64,000 bases of DNA from Chinchilla lanigera (Eukaryota > Chordata > Mammalia > Rodentia > Chinchillidae), in assembly GCF_000276665.1 (NCBI RefSeq), contig NW_004955465.1, positions 5,899,303 through 5,963,302 of the forward strand, written 5' to 3'. This document shows positions 35,401 through 43,360 of the stretch, piece by piece. Position numbers and translations under genes: made by a program. The notes beneath the pieces are model-generated. The model saw only the letters and a program-made list of their open reading frames with translations. It was not told the origin of the DNA and searched no databases. The stretch's first letter is position 1. Each line of letters starts with the position of its first letter.

Positions 35401-38400
35401 TTTATGTTTTGTATATTGTGATTTTAAAAGATTTTAAAACATCTAATTCACTGAAGATGTACTGAGGAGGTGTGGTCACATGACTGAACCATCAATATTT
35501 TTATAATTCAAATTACAGGCCTCATTTTTCCTTTTCAGTATTTCCATCTTTTCCCTGAAAGTAGTATTTGTCTCATAGAGAAGAGAGAAAATAGGACTTT
35601 TACATGGAGCAAAAATACCTACCAGATTGGAAGTATAAATCTTTCCTTTGAGCCTGAAGCATAGACTGTATTATGTATATTTCTTCTAGAAAAGGAAGCA
35701 TTCATGCCTGTGGATGGATTATTTAATGAATAGTCATAGGAGTATGTGAATCACTTGTTGGGCAGTGCTTTGCTTATTTGAATTATATCTTAACTAAACT
35801 CAGATGTGGAAAAACAGCATAAGAATCTAAGTTCCTGTGATAATTTGCTGTTTTCACTTAAAAGTGTTTTTGTAACTTATTCATTTACTACTAAGAAATG
35901 TTGAAAATACTAAGCCACTCTGAAAATAATGCTTTTTAGCACTTGTGTGTATCAGCAAATGTTATTATCACCATCTCTTTGGAATGTGTTTTAGTTAATT
36001 GACAATAAAAGTTCAGATCTGTCACTGTATAAATACATAATGGAATGAATCTTTCCAGAGTTCTAATTTCCACACCCTCTCAACTCTAGATGTTGAAAAA
36101 TTTGAAAATGCAGCAATTTGATGACTTAAGCTTTAGTGAAAGGACTTGACATTTAAGACAGACGGGAGGGCAGCCCAGGGGTAGCAGGATGAAGTGTACC
36201 GGCTCAGGAAGCGGGGCCATTGCCGAGCACATGGACGAAACGGCAGAGCGTGGTCAGGACCATGTGTCGCCCGCACAGTGCGCAGAGACAACGACAGCGG
36301 CAGTGTCAGGGCGGGAGTGGGCTCTGCCGGGCTGGGCAACTGACATTTCTTTTACTCTGCACCTTACTAGGTGCCGCTGGGGATAAAAGCTCTTAATTTG
36401 TTAAGTTTAAGGCAGTTCCTACATTCAAGGAGCTAAAGGTCTAGGAGTCTCAAACCACCGACACTAATGTAATGTAGGACAGAGCCACAAGCCGTGATCA
36501 GGTTACATAGAACTTTGTGTGATCTCAGCAGAAGGAATAATTTAGTAATTAGGAAAATGGTTGGATTCAAGTGTAACCTTGATTGGTAAGTAAAAATTTA
36601 ATTGCTAGATGATTAAAAGAAAAATATTGTAAGGAATGTAGTGTAAAGAAAGGCAAGAGATTTGAGAAATCTTTAGATAGGGCTGGTGGGTGCAGTACCT
36701 ATGTGGATATTTTTGAAGAGGATCATCGAGGATCTTGAATGCTGTGTTAAATAGTGTTACTGGGGACACCAGGAACATTTCTGTTTTTAAGAAGCAAAAC
36801 TATTTGATAGAATACTGGCTCTACATCTTAACTCTCTTGGCTGAGAAGTTCAAAGTAATATTCCATTTTCATGTTGCCTCTGTAACACAATGTGGTGTGA
36901 CTGAGATGGAGTCAGAGGATTAAGGACACACATATTAATTGGTCTAAGACCTCATCAGAACGGTTACCACTCTGATAAATGGTAGTTCTTGTCATTCTTG
37001 AGCAGAATGAACCTAAAATTATAATTGGAATAGTCTCTTTTTTCCACTTTGAACTATTTTCCTATTTGGTATAGTCACTGTATCAATAGTAGGAAAATGA
37101 CCAGATTAGATTAAAAAAAAAAAAAAAAAGCCACTTGATTTCTTCTATTTCTGGTGATCAGTTCCCTACATTAGCTACTCTCTGTCTTTGACTGAGATCC
37201 TGAGCATCAACCACCTCATCTGCAAAATAAATACCTGTTGTGCCTGTGTGATAGATTTATGGGGTAAATGGCCTTATACAGTTTATGGGAAATAGCTTTG
37301 CGAACTGTGTATCACTATCCAAATTGTAAGGTGGTATTTTTTTCCCTGCCACTCCCTGTTTGTTTAAGATTCAGCTAATCACTGTGGACGAGAGCTGTGA
37401 GAGTGAGTCAAGCACTTGCAGTGTTTCCCCAGTCATGCTTTTCCAAATTAAAAGGTACAATCCCATGGTTTTAAAAAGAAAAGGGGCCTTGCTAGGCACA
37501 GTGGTGCACCTGTAGCACTTGTGAGGCTGAGGTGGGAGGGTTACTTGAGCACAAGAGCTCAGAGCCAGCCTGTACAGATAACAAGACTGCATCTCAAAAA
37601 CAGGTGGCAAGAATCAAGAAATAAGAATGCTTTAATCTGATTAAGTATATTTCTTCTTTGCATTATGTCTGGCAATTTTATTAAACGAATTTTTATGGAA
37701 AGATTAGTATTTTAGAATAAACTGATTGTTATTCCACCAAGAATTAGTATTAAATTTATAAAACCTACATTTGTGAGAAGCCATGCTGACTTTTTTTCAA
37801 GATACAAGTAATTTAATAAAATTAATCAGCTTAAAGTTATTAAAGGAATGCATTTTCACAGCCTAGTGAAAATTCTTTACATTCTTACTTGGACAATAAA
37901 TTTTTAGTCTTTTTATTTTTTTTAGTGCTTACATAATTAGCAGAAGACTTGAAGTATGGATATTTAAGGATTTGCTTTACTGCCATATCTTTTTCTGAAA
38001 TTTACAGATAGCACAGATTTTAGACTACATATATATTTATGATAGATATATATATATATCTATCATAAAGGTAAAGTTTAATTCCTCATGTAACAAATAT
38101 ATACAAAGGGAAAAATGATCTGTATTTGTATTTTATAACCTAATGCTAATTGTTACTTTCGGTGATTATGTTGGCCACATTGCCTTTGAAAGGCTCTCAG
38201 AACAAAGAAAGATGGGAGTAGTAGTGGAATAAAATAAAATATTACTATTAATCATTACTTCTTTTATGTCAAGACAATTTGTGGAATTCTGTGGGAAGTA
38301 AATTGATAAACATCATTCATCTAAACCACATTTCCCACAATTGATATCTAAAAGTATACTCAAAGGAACAATAAATGCACATTTCCAAGTTATTTAACAT

Positions 38401-41400
38401 GTCTTGAGAGCTTTCTCTAACACTGTGTTGCATTTTGGGTGCTAGCAGTAAGAGTAGTGAAATGCAAATACACTTGGCTTATAAAATTCTCTGGCCCTTA
38501 AAGTGTGCCATCCAGAGAGATGAAGTGGTTAATGATACCTGTCAATCACTTCAATTAGGCTCACGCACAAGCATGAATTTTTGAAGCCCACTGGAGACAA
38601 TAATGTACTAAGTGTGACCGCTTCTGTTTCAACTTATCCACGTATAGTTATTAAATTTAGTTATGCTCCTTTATGATTTTTTTTCATGAGAGCAGAGAGA
38701 TCACACAGAGCCATGTTCTTGATAGAGTTTGAAAATGCTGCATAACATATTAGTACACACTATTCTGTTTAAAAGTTTTTATCGGTTGTTGTTCTGATAC
38801 TTCTTCCTGGCTTTTCCCTTGCCTGTGTAAAGCGTATGTAAATTTAACACATGTATGTTACTGACTGATGCTCCAGAAAACCTCAACCTTAGTTGGATGA
38901 TTTAGATCCCTTAGACCAGGGTTTCTTGACCTTCGTGCTGCTGACGTTTTGGACCAGATAGATAATTCTTTGCTGTAGATGATGTGTGTGTTGTAGGATG
39001 TTTAGCAGCATCCTTGGCCTCTGTCCCTCAAGGTGCCAGTAGCCCTTCCTCACAAGCAGAAGTCTCTTGAGGAAGACGCCCCCGCCCCCGAGTTGAGAGT
39101 CACTGATCTACAACTCACACAAGCAAAAACATGTTTTATTGTGTGTCCCTAAGTTCATTTACAAGTCAGTTTAGCTTCAAGATTCTTGAGTTTAGCTTCA
39201 GGATTGAGTTCTATTTAATTGATTCTATTTAAATTTATCTCTTACTGGAGATACATATATATATATAAACTATCTGTTGTAACTTAATTTGCACATTTTA
39301 CTGAGACAGTATCATAGCTAATGATTTTGGCTACACAATTGTAGCTCATACATACATTTTTCTTTATTGTTTTAAAGTCAGCATTTTCTAAGTTTTTCAT
39401 AGGAAACAAGTATCCATATATTTAAGAATATATTTGACTTCATTTAAGGAGAACCCAAATTTGATTTAAAAGTTTTTTATTGTGGTAAAATATATGTAAT
39501 TTTACAAATAACATAAAGTTACTTTAGCCTTGTTTTGATGCTGGGGATCACCCCAGGGCCCACACATACTAGGCAAGCCATGTACCACCGACCCCCCTCT
39601 AACCCTTACCTAGCTGTTTTCAGCATCCACTACAGCAGCCTTAGGTGTGTTGACATTGCTGTGCAACCATCACCCCCATCTCTGTTCCACCTTGCAAAAC
39701 TGATGAAAGTCTACTCATTAAATATTAACCCCCCCATCCCCTTTTGAATCCCTTCCCTGGCAACTGCCATTCTACTTTCTCTATGAATTTGACTGCTCTG
39801 GGTACATTATATATAAATATAATCAAATTAATATTTGTCTTTTTGTGACTGGCTTATTTCTTTACCATAATGTCCTCAAGGTTCATCAGTGCTATAGCAC
39901 GTGGCAGAATGTCATTCCTTTTTAAGGCTGACTAGTTGTCTAATAGATGCATATACTGCATTCTGTGTATCGAGTCTCCTGTCTGTGGGCACTTGGGCTG
40001 CGTCCAGCTTTCACTGTTGTGAATGGTTCTGCTGTGAACATAGGTGTACAAATGCCTGTCCAGCCTCCGCTTTTACTTCTTTTGGGTATATACCCCCAAA
40101 ATAGAATTATAAGATCATACGGTAATTCTAAGTTTTAAGTTTTTGGGAAGTAATCATAGTATTACACATGCTTAAGTTCATCACAAAGTTTAAGTTTTTA
40201 TCTTCTTTAAGCTTTATAACTTTAATTACTTTAGATGGTTCTTTTGAGATATATTCCATACTCTTAGATGTTTTTAATTTATTAACCATCACAAGTTAAT
40301 TGCATGAATTGAATATTATTGAAAATATCAAATTTGATATTATGCAAACATGGTGATTGATATCTTCTGGGAGATTGATATCTCTTTGGAGTTTGATATC
40401 TTCTGAGAGACAGACAGACAGAGACTGAGGGAGGGATCGAAGGAGGGAAGGAAAGAATTGTGTTTTATGCCAAATGCTCCCAAAAGCTGTATTTGAAGAT
40501 TTTATGTCTCTCTCGTCATAGGGAGCTGTGAGGCTGATGACTGTCATTCATTTCTTCCCATCTCACTTAGCAGCTTTTTCTTTTTCTCAGTGAAACCCAG
40601 CTAACGAGTTAGAATGGTATTTAATGTAGGCCAGATCGGTTCAGAGTCTTCTGAGAGCTGCGCGACTTGGGAACGGACTTTGTGGTATCTGTTGTTGTTG
40701 TTGTTAGCTTAACAATCTTACCAGGTAGTTCTCAACTGCATTTCCAGTACATTTATTAAGGTAGCTAGGTCTTACTTACATAGGGAGACTATAGCGTTAT
40801 CAACACGTGAATGTAACGTCAGCGTCCCCTGTTGTTTTCTTTACTAGTTGCCATGAAGATGCATAGCGATTATTATTATTAAAGGGGGGGCTAAGCAAAG
40901 ATAAAGAGGAGGGACTTTAAGAACCTCTTGATAAGAAAGCAAGACCAGATTTTCCTATGGATTTGGGAGTTGTCAGCTTGCAACTTACCATCACCTGGAC
41001 TTCGAGGCCAAGAAGTGATGTGAAAACTCCACTTGAATGTGCATATGTTGAATCAGAATATCTTGCAGTTCCAAAACAGAAATACTGATTGTGGGCAGTG
41101 TCTTGAAGGCTTTTCTAATAGCCACATAGCAGTGTATATATATCAAGGAGAAATGAACTGAGGGCAGAAGTTGGAGAGACAGTTACTTTTATTTATCTGT
41201 ATTATTTGAATTAAGATAAAACCCAGTTCTAACATTAAATTGTTGAACAAAAATGTAACTGGTGGGGGTAAAAAGTGATCCTTCTAGATGTTTTACTTAC
41301 GCTTTGTGTAACAGTATTTGCCTTTTATTAAGTACCGCAGGTACTGAGTTAGGAACTTGATATGTATGAGTATTATTTAATGAATGTAAAGTATTACTTC

Positions 41401-43360
41401 CCTCATTTTTAAGTTAAAGAAACCTGCTTAGCGCCTGCAGCAGGTGATGGGTGAGCTGACAGTTAGAGTGAGGCGGGAGTGCCTCCCACATTTGCATTTC
41501 CCCCACAAGCCGCACTAGGAAAAGTGCTGCCTGGTGAGCAGGGAGACCAGGGAAGACAGGTGAGCTTCATCAGCCAGATCAGAAGGTCAGATTGGCCACG
41601 AGTGGCATTTTGCTTGAAATAAAATGAAAAAGTTAAATGACATCTGAACGTGGATATTTAATGCTTTCTGTGTTTATTGAAAAATAAAGTTAGCTGGGTG
41701 TGGGTAGTACATGCCTGTAATCTCAGCACTCTGAGAGGCTAGGGTAGAGCGTATCACAAGCTCAACCTCAGCTTGGGCAACTTGGTAACTTAGTAAGAGC
41801 CTGTCTCAAAGAAAAAAAAAAAACATTTTTTTAAATGACTGGGAAAATACCTCATTGTAAAGGCCCTTGGTTCAATCCCTAGTACCGCAGGCAGGCAGGC
41901 AGGCAGGCAAAGAAGTAAATGTGGAAGTCAGAAAGACCTAAATTTGAATTGACAGCCCAGGAATTGGGCTGTGTAACAATGGAGATGTAACAATGGAGAA
42001 GTAAATGGAGAAGATGTGTAACAATGGAGAAGTAAAAATTACTGTTAAGCCTTGATTTCTTTGTAAATGAGAATAGTGTAATCTTTTAAGAGAAGTTTGT
42101 AGATGTCAGTAAGCTGTGGAAAGCGACTAGCAGGGATCTGCATGCTTAGAGCAGTAGGATTAGCTGGGCCTCAGCAGCACAGTGCCATCATGACCCAGAC
42201 GAGAGAGGACGCAGAGCGATGAGGACAGGAGGGCTCCATGTCCGTCTCTCCCTGAGTGTGTAGCTCTTCTTCTGCCAGCTAACACCTGAGTTACCGGTGT
42301 AGTACCAGGTTTCCCTGTTCCGTTAGAGCCCTGGAATGAATGTGCAGGAATTGATAATGACGTCAGGTGTTTTATAGCTTCTTATGGTTTGCATCTGTCA
42401 CAGATTCTGTTCATATAATTAATAGGACTTAGTCCTCTAAAGATGTGGATGTAGAATACTCAAAATAGTTACAAAGTTAACTTTTCATGCTCTTTTTCTA
42501 TTTAGTTTTTTATTGTATGTGTCAAAAGATAATAATTGAAATTGTAGTTTAGGGGAGGATAACATATGTTCTTTATAGTGTCTCATCTGTCTTGTGATGC
42601 TCAACAGAAAAATATGTTCACATCTTTACATAGAAACGCTAAGGACCGTCTCAAGAACTAGGATGTTTTAGGCCTTGATTTACTGTTAAGAACTGGAACT
42701 GAGCCAAAAGATTGCTTGAGTTCTCCTCCAGTGACAGATTTTTTTCAAGTACATGTAAAAATTTTTTGTAAAACACTTGAATTTCTTATAATAGTGATTC
42801 CTTTAGCTTCTTTTTTTTATTTTAAAGAGAGTAGTAAATGAGAAACAAACTTCAAACTTGATAGAAATATGTAGTTAAATGGAACCTGAGCAAAATAGAT
42901 GTATAAAAAGTTAATTGGAGCTTAGTCATTTAAAGATACAAGACAGTTTTGAAATTTCAGGGTTGTGAGAATCCATGTTCAGTTACAGTAAGTAAAACTT
43001 TAAATGTTTCTAATACGTCCTGTTTCTTAGACATTAAAGCTATAGTGCAGTGTTTTCATGATTCACTAGCTGGTTAATATAGTCACCAAATATCAAGAGA
43101 TAAAGTTATATCTGTCTCGTCTACATACAGAAGCAGTTGTCTGGAAGATGTAGCGTGACTTTCACATTTCCTTTTCTCAGATGTATAATGACCATTTAGT
43201 AGCTAGTGAGAAGCAGCATCAGCTCCAGTGGGAGGAGCTCATGAGAGAAGAGCCCCATAGGCGGGCTGCAGTGGATGAAGAGCACCGGAGAGCAGTGGAG
43301 AGGCTGAGAGAGCAGTATGCTGAGATGGAGAAGGACCTCTCGAAGTTCGCAACCTTTTAA
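10858..43360 (+). CDS. BLOC1S5: BLOC-1 subunit 5 (muted homolog), complete five-exon coding gene
   Basis: BLOC1S5 (muted) is a small, largely helical subunit of BLOC-1, the cytosolic complex that sorts cargo from endosomes to lysosome-related organelles such as melanosomes and platelet dense granules. Coding segments are 10858-10972, 14643-14725, 26829-26958, 35248-35306 and 43181-43360. Joined they give 188 codons plus TAA, against about 187 in human. All four introns are GT-AG, phases match across every junction, and the reading frame has no internal stop. The protein starts MSGAGTETPV, carries ETRYFVKEFE near residue 60 and ends AEMEKDLSKFATF, all hallmarks of the family. Residues from about 100 to the end are rich in E, K, R, Q and L, as expected for a coiled-coil BLOC-1 subunit. 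Introns are 3670, 12103, 8289 and 7874 bp. The recognition rests on remembered family sequence, not on a search, but agreement covers all exons. Confidence 0.97.
11885..13090 (-). mobile_element. Old L1 3' end, antisense, split by a SINE
   Basis: The left part has atgtacaattcagtgccttt and tgtccatccacaggaag. The right part has attgtgaataatactgccat, atacatacacccaaaagcag and catttccctaatgatgataa. Both are the standard antisense wording of the L1 ORF2 end and 3' UTR. A B1-like SINE at 12226-12382 interrupts it. Confidence 0.8.
12226..12382 (-). repeat. B1-like SINE, antisense, full length
   Basis: It starts with a T tract (the A tail on the reverse strand), then acagggtctcgctatgcagt, the internally repeated module cactttgtagcccaggctgg, and ends gtgcaccaccacgcccggg. 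The internal duplication of the 7SL-like module recurs in the other B1-like copies of this window. Confidence 0.9.
13377..13594 (+). repeat. 112-bp tandem duplication
   Basis: Two adjacent units begin caagttactttgaaa at 13377 and 13489 (period 112). Each runs through a T tract to gagagggtactggaaatg. They differ by a few substitutions and T-tract length. The unit includes the start of an antisense ID-like SINE. Confidence 0.9.
13559..13650 (-). repeat. ID-like SINE, antisense
   Basis: A T tract, then gagagggtactggaaatgga ... taccactgagccatagccc: a diverged ID-type SINE on the reverse strand. Confidence 0.65.
13833..13919 (-). repeat. B1-like SINE fragment, antisense
   Basis: Only the 5' half of the SINE is present (ggctcaggctggctgtgaac ... 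gtgcaccaccacacccagct). Confidence 0.75.
14105..14262 (-). repeat. ID-like plus B1-like SINE, antisense
   Basis: An ID-like part (ggtactgggacttgaatcta ... gagctacatctccagccc) is followed directly by a B1-like part (ttgagacagggtcttactaa ... cctcagcctcccatgatg). Confidence 0.7.
14643..14725 (+). CDS. BLOC1S5: BLOC1S5 exon 2
   Basis: This 83-nt exon completes codon 39 (Asp) and encodes residues 40-66, starting LGEIQSRLLDHR and ending RYFVKEFE. The acceptor is ttattgttacag and the donor is gaa|gtaagt. The exon ends in phase 0. HRPVIQGETRYFVKEFE is one of the most conserved blocks of the protein. Confidence 0.97.
15255..15420 (+). mobile_element. L2 fragment
   Basis: The text cttctaatatctgccccttc, ctaccagctgccactcttca and ccttgcatgctgttccagca resembles the L2 3' region. 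A diverged, low-information match. Confidence 0.4.
15960..16014 (-). repeat. ID-like SINE remnant, antisense
   Basis: The text cagtactggggcttggagtg ... ttctgccactgagcc is the 3' part of an antisense ID-type SINE. Confidence 0.55.
16350..17335 (+). mobile_element. L2 fragment split by an unclassified element
   Basis: L2-like text lies at about 16350-16600 and resumes at about 17160-17335 (gaactgcctgacactatact, cttccactgctagagtgcgg, cctgaaacagtagtggctgg). The middle (about 16600-17155) reads taagtaattaccacaaactt, catcagaagtccgggcacac and agtgacacctagattaggct, a known-looking medium-reiterated element, possibly LTR-type in antisense. I cannot name its family. Confidence 0.5.
17538..17554. repeat. 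(AG)n microsatellite
   Basis: Short perfect dinucleotide run gagagagagagagagag. Confidence 0.9.
17925..18035 (+). repeat. MIR remnant
   Basis: The text gtttcttcattaaaatgaga ... gtttatatgaggattaaaca follows the MIR 3' half. Confidence 0.5.
18740..19322. mobile_element. Palindromic mariner derivative, copy 2
   Basis: On the reverse strand (19100 to 18783) an open frame holds FYWFLRRLKPTMRGK and then TEENLQDCFGRWQND, the mariner transposase C-terminal region. On the forward strand from about 19100 the frame reads TATKDTEEDFQHCFRRR, again the C-terminus, pointing the other way. The right terminus (tagtttttgattacacca at about 19300-19318) is the inverted counterpart of the left terminus of copy 1 at 4130. 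The left terminus is not recognisable. No D,D34D catalytic region remains. Confidence 0.72.
18755..18836. repeat. 41-bp tandem duplication
   Basis: The phrase gatgcattgcctttagtctt cctcaaaatagtttt occurs at 18761 and again at 18802, near-perfect with period 41. It duplicates the stop-codon end of the left arm of mariner copy 2. Confidence 0.92.
19728..19778 (-). repeat. ID-like SINE remnant, antisense
   Basis: The text gtgcgggggactgaacccag ggctttacacatgct matches the 3' part of an antisense ID-type SINE. Confidence 0.5.
20090..20189 (+). repeat. Inverted repeat, left arm
   Basis: This 100-bp segment (tgatcagattaggggttttg ... taagctgtcctcattta) recurs in reverse complement at 24045-24142. By eye there are four substitutions and one 2-bp indel, about 95% identity. 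Confidence 0.93.
20185..20292 (+). repeat. Minisatellite, three 36-bp units
   Basis: Three units of atttatagttttacacttta caaatcactaggaatg start at 20185, 20221 and 20257. They are identical except one base in the second (gaaatg for ggaatg), so the array is recent. It begins at the edge of the inverted-repeat arm. Confidence 0.97.
21057..21198 (+). repeat. B1-like SINE with perfect target duplication
   Basis: It starts gccaggtgtggtggcacata and ends in an A tail. It is flanked by aagataaaacatca at 21043-21056 and 21199-21212 (14 bp, exact), which shows insertion by L1-type target-primed reverse transcription. Confidence 0.95.
21389..21420 (-). pseudogene. RNU2 (pseudogene fragment): U2 snRNA 5'-end fragment (retro-inserted)
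   Basis: On the reverse strand this is the first ~32 nt of U2 snRNA (the conserved cttctcgg-cttttggctaagatcaag region) with a mismatch at the ggcc motif. Perfect 13-bp direct repeats tgcaatgttatta flank it (21376-21388 and 21421-21433). There is no A tail. A 3'-truncated, tail-less insert with target duplications fits the known class of snRNA pseudogenes thought to arise by self-primed reverse transcription. It is too short to be functional. Confidence 0.88.
24045..24142 (-). repeat. Inverted repeat, right arm
   Basis: Reverse-complement partner of 20090-20189. Similarity stops abruptly on both sides of each arm. No target-site duplication was seen outside the pair. Confidence 0.93.
24755..24906 (-). 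repeat. B1-like SINE, antisense
   Basis: It has a T/G-rich tail, gtcaggctggtcttgaactt, then cctcagcctcccaagtgctg and ends actactcctggc. Confidence 0.85.
24977..25083 (-). repeat. ID-type SINE, antisense, with perfect target duplication
   Basis: A T tract, then ctgtaccgggaattgaactc ... tgctgagctaaatccccagc. It is flanked by tttgtattaatttt at 24963-24976 and 25084-25097 (14 bp, exact). Confidence 0.95.
25098..25830 (-). mobile_element. Old L1 fragment, antisense
   Basis: Antisense L1 wording: tgtggagagttctacatacc, ctttacattaccatgccaca, ttggatttcattggtttttc, cagggttgagtccagagtgc and ggatttctccactgtaaagg. The ID SINE at 24977-25083 sits at its left edge. Confidence 0.7.
26263..26411 (-). repeat. 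B1-like SINE, antisense
   Basis: It runs from ttgggtgtggggacagggtt to gtgcaccaccacgcctggc. The short direct repeat gaagtatct flanks it (26249 and 26413). Confidence 0.9.
26829..26958 (+). CDS. BLOC1S5: BLOC1S5 exon 3
   Basis: This 130-nt exon encodes residues 67-109 (EKRGLREMRVLENLKNMI through KDVLQR) plus one base of codon 110. The acceptor is ctttgtgtag and the donor is agac|gtaagc. The segment is strongly amphipathic and helix-like. It sits near the 3' end of a 12-kb intron filled with repeats. Confidence 0.97.
27269..27313. repeat. GT tract facing an AC tract
   Basis: An alternating GT/GC run (27269-27294) is followed after six bases by (AC)n (27301-27313). The two are complementary and could fold into a hairpin. 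Confidence 0.9.
28808..29465 (+). other. Exon-like block in intron 3 (possible alternative last exon)
   Basis: A pyrimidine-containing acceptor (tatatccctgcag) precedes 28808. Spliced from exon 3 (phase 1), the frame would stay open to the TGA-flanked stop at 29131-29133, about 108 codons, and an AATAAA lies at 29439-29444. The block is GC-richer than the surrounding intron. The predicted tail is Cys/Ser/Arg-rich with no recognised domain. A second frame is open over the same stretch, so chance is possible. Confidence 0.25.
29496..29685 (+). repeat. ID-type SINE with an assembly gap in its tail
   Basis: A near-consensus ID SINE starts gggctggggatttagctcag and runs to gtccccggtaccggag, then the A-rich tail, then 100 N. 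The 14-bp direct repeat aaagtaaagttttg lies at 29482-29495 and, just after the gap, at 29686-29699. Confidence 0.92.
29586..29685. other. Assembly gap, 100 N
   Basis: Exactly 100 N, the usual placeholder for a gap of unknown size. Open frames across it are meaningless. Confidence 0.99.
29710..29940. repeat. Cluster of ID-like and B1-like SINE pieces
   Basis: An antisense ID-like piece (29715-29778, tgaggactggacccagggct ... gcacccccagcc), a plus-strand B1-like 5' piece (29812-29875, gctgagcatggtggtgcaca) and a plus-strand ID-like piece (29876-29935, gtgctgggactatagctcac). Confidence 0.65.
31020..31110 (-). repeat. MIR remnant, antisense
   Basis: The text ctgttataacctcataaaat agatattactgtcctcctca is the central antisense MIR phrase. 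Confidence 0.55.
31200..32215 (+). mobile_element. L2 fragment, about 1 kb
   Basis: Sense-strand L2 wording in the right order: ccaactgcctggtccacccg, atgtctaatgagcatctcag, then agattaaaatccaaaatcct, cagggctgttgcactggctg and ccccagaacgcttttctctc. The ORF is destroyed; a CT-rich stretch (31600-31700) is expanded. Confidence 0.75.
33400..33490. repeat. MIR/L2-like short remnant
   Basis: The text gcacagcgcctggcgcacac atttgctcagtaaatga resembles the MIR or L2 3' end. Confidence 0.4.
33780..33960 (+). repeat. MIR SINE
   Basis: The text ttcacttgtctgtgcctcag ttttgtc ... agcataggccttggcacgta gcaaataataaata follows the MIR core to its end. Confidence 0.75.
34303..34416 (-). repeat. ID-type SINE, antisense, complete, with target duplication
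   Basis: A T-rich tail, then ttccggtaccaggaatcgaa ... ttgccgctgagctaaatccc. Exact 14-bp repeats gcatttgggttctt lie at 34289-34302 and 34417-34430. This is one of the least diverged SINEs of the window. Confidence 0.96.
34829..34922 (+). repeat. ID-type SINE
   Basis: From ggccagggatttaactcagt to tcatttcccagtac and an A tail. The target repeat aactaattttt is at 34818-34828 and recurs after the tail at 34928-34938. Confidence 0.9.
34939..35107 (+). repeat. B1-like SINE
   Basis: From gccaggcgtggtggtgcacg to a long A tail. The target-like repeat (a/c)ctaattttt flanks it at 34928-34938 and 35109-35118. It ends 140 bp before exon 4 of BLOC1S5. Confidence 0.93.
35248..35306 (+). CDS. BLOC1S5: BLOC1S5 exon 4
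   Basis: This 59-nt exon completes codon 110 (Leu) and encodes residues 111-129, QAANDSVRRLQEKEQERRK. The acceptor is ttttattttag and the donor is aag|gtaaaag. Its length is not a multiple of three, so skipping it would shift the frame. In human, a BLOC1S5-TXNDC5 readthrough transcript is known that leaves out the last BLOC1S5 exon; nothing here shows whether that happens in this species. Two SINEs lie about 140-430 bp upstream of the acceptor. Confidence 0.96.
37492..37603 (+). repeat. B1-like SINE, diverged
   Basis: The text gctaggcacagtggtgcacc ... gaggctgaggtgggagggtt ... gactgcatctcaaaaa is a shortened, diverged plus-strand copy. Confidence 0.75.
38036..38069. repeat. Perfect 34-bp AT-rich palindrome
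   Basis: The left half tttatgatagatatata is the exact reverse complement of the right half, with no spacer. It could extrude as a cruciform or be a palindromic AT-rich microsatellite. Confidence 0.97.
39470..40145 (-). mobile_element. Old L1 3' end, antisense, split by an ID-like SINE
   Basis: The text ttattgtggtaaaatatatg, ctgtgcaaccatcaccccca, ccctggcaactgccattcta, gtgactggcttatttcttta, gttgtgaatggttctgctgt and gggtatatacccccaaaata is the standard antisense L1 3' region. An antisense ID-like SINE (about 39531-39600) interrupts it. Confidence 0.85.
40357..40410 (+). repeat. Three 18-bp tandem units
   Basis: ttgatatcttctgggaga, ttgatatctctttggagt and ttgatatcttctgagaga follow one another without spacer; a GACA/GA-rich run continues to about 40455. 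Confidence 0.9.
40690..40705. repeat. (TTG)n microsatellite
   Basis: Five uninterrupted GTT units. Confidence 0.9.
41300..41460 (-). repeat. MIR remnant, antisense
   Basis: The text taagtaccgcaggtactgag ttaggaacttgatatgtatg ... cctcatttttaagttaaaga follows antisense MIR. Confidence 0.5.
41693..41909 (+). repeat. B1-like SINE, ID-like remnant and (GGCA)n
   Basis: The B1-like part is 41693-41823 (gctgggtgtgggtagtacat ... with A tail). The ID-like part is 41836-41887 (actgggaaaatacctcattg ... ttcaatccctagtaccg). A (GGCA)5 run at 41888-41909 closes it. Confidence 0.75.
41965..42040 (+). repeat. Short irregular tandem repeat
   Basis: The phrase gtaacaatggaga recurs at least three times with variable spacing (…gtgtaacaatggagatgtaa…, …atgtgtaacaatggagaagt…). 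Confidence 0.8.
43181..43360 (+). CDS. BLOC1S5: BLOC1S5 exon 5, coding part with stop
   Basis: The acceptor is ccttttctcag, directly followed by an in-frame ATG codon that encodes residue 130 and is not a start. The exon encodes residues 130-188 (MYNDHLVASEKQH, then VDEEHRRAVERLREQYAEME, ending KFATF) and the TAA at 43358-43360. The charged heptad-like pattern fits a C-terminal coiled coil. The exon continues into the 3' UTR. Confidence 0.97.
   Translation: MYNDHLVASEKQHQLQWEELMREEPHRRAAVDEEHRRAVERLREQYAEMEKDLSKFATF

Larger units (their letters stand above)
35307..43180 (+). other. BLOC1S5 intron 4
   Basis: This 7.9-kb intron holds two plus-strand B1-like SINEs (37492 and 41693), an old antisense L1 (39470-40145) split by an ID-like SINE, a perfect 34-bp AT-rich palindrome (38036-38069), an 18-bp triple repeat (40357) and short simple repeats. 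Blocks 35310-37150, 38075-39460, 40420-41290 and 42040-43180 show no identifiable feature. Confidence 0.75.
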
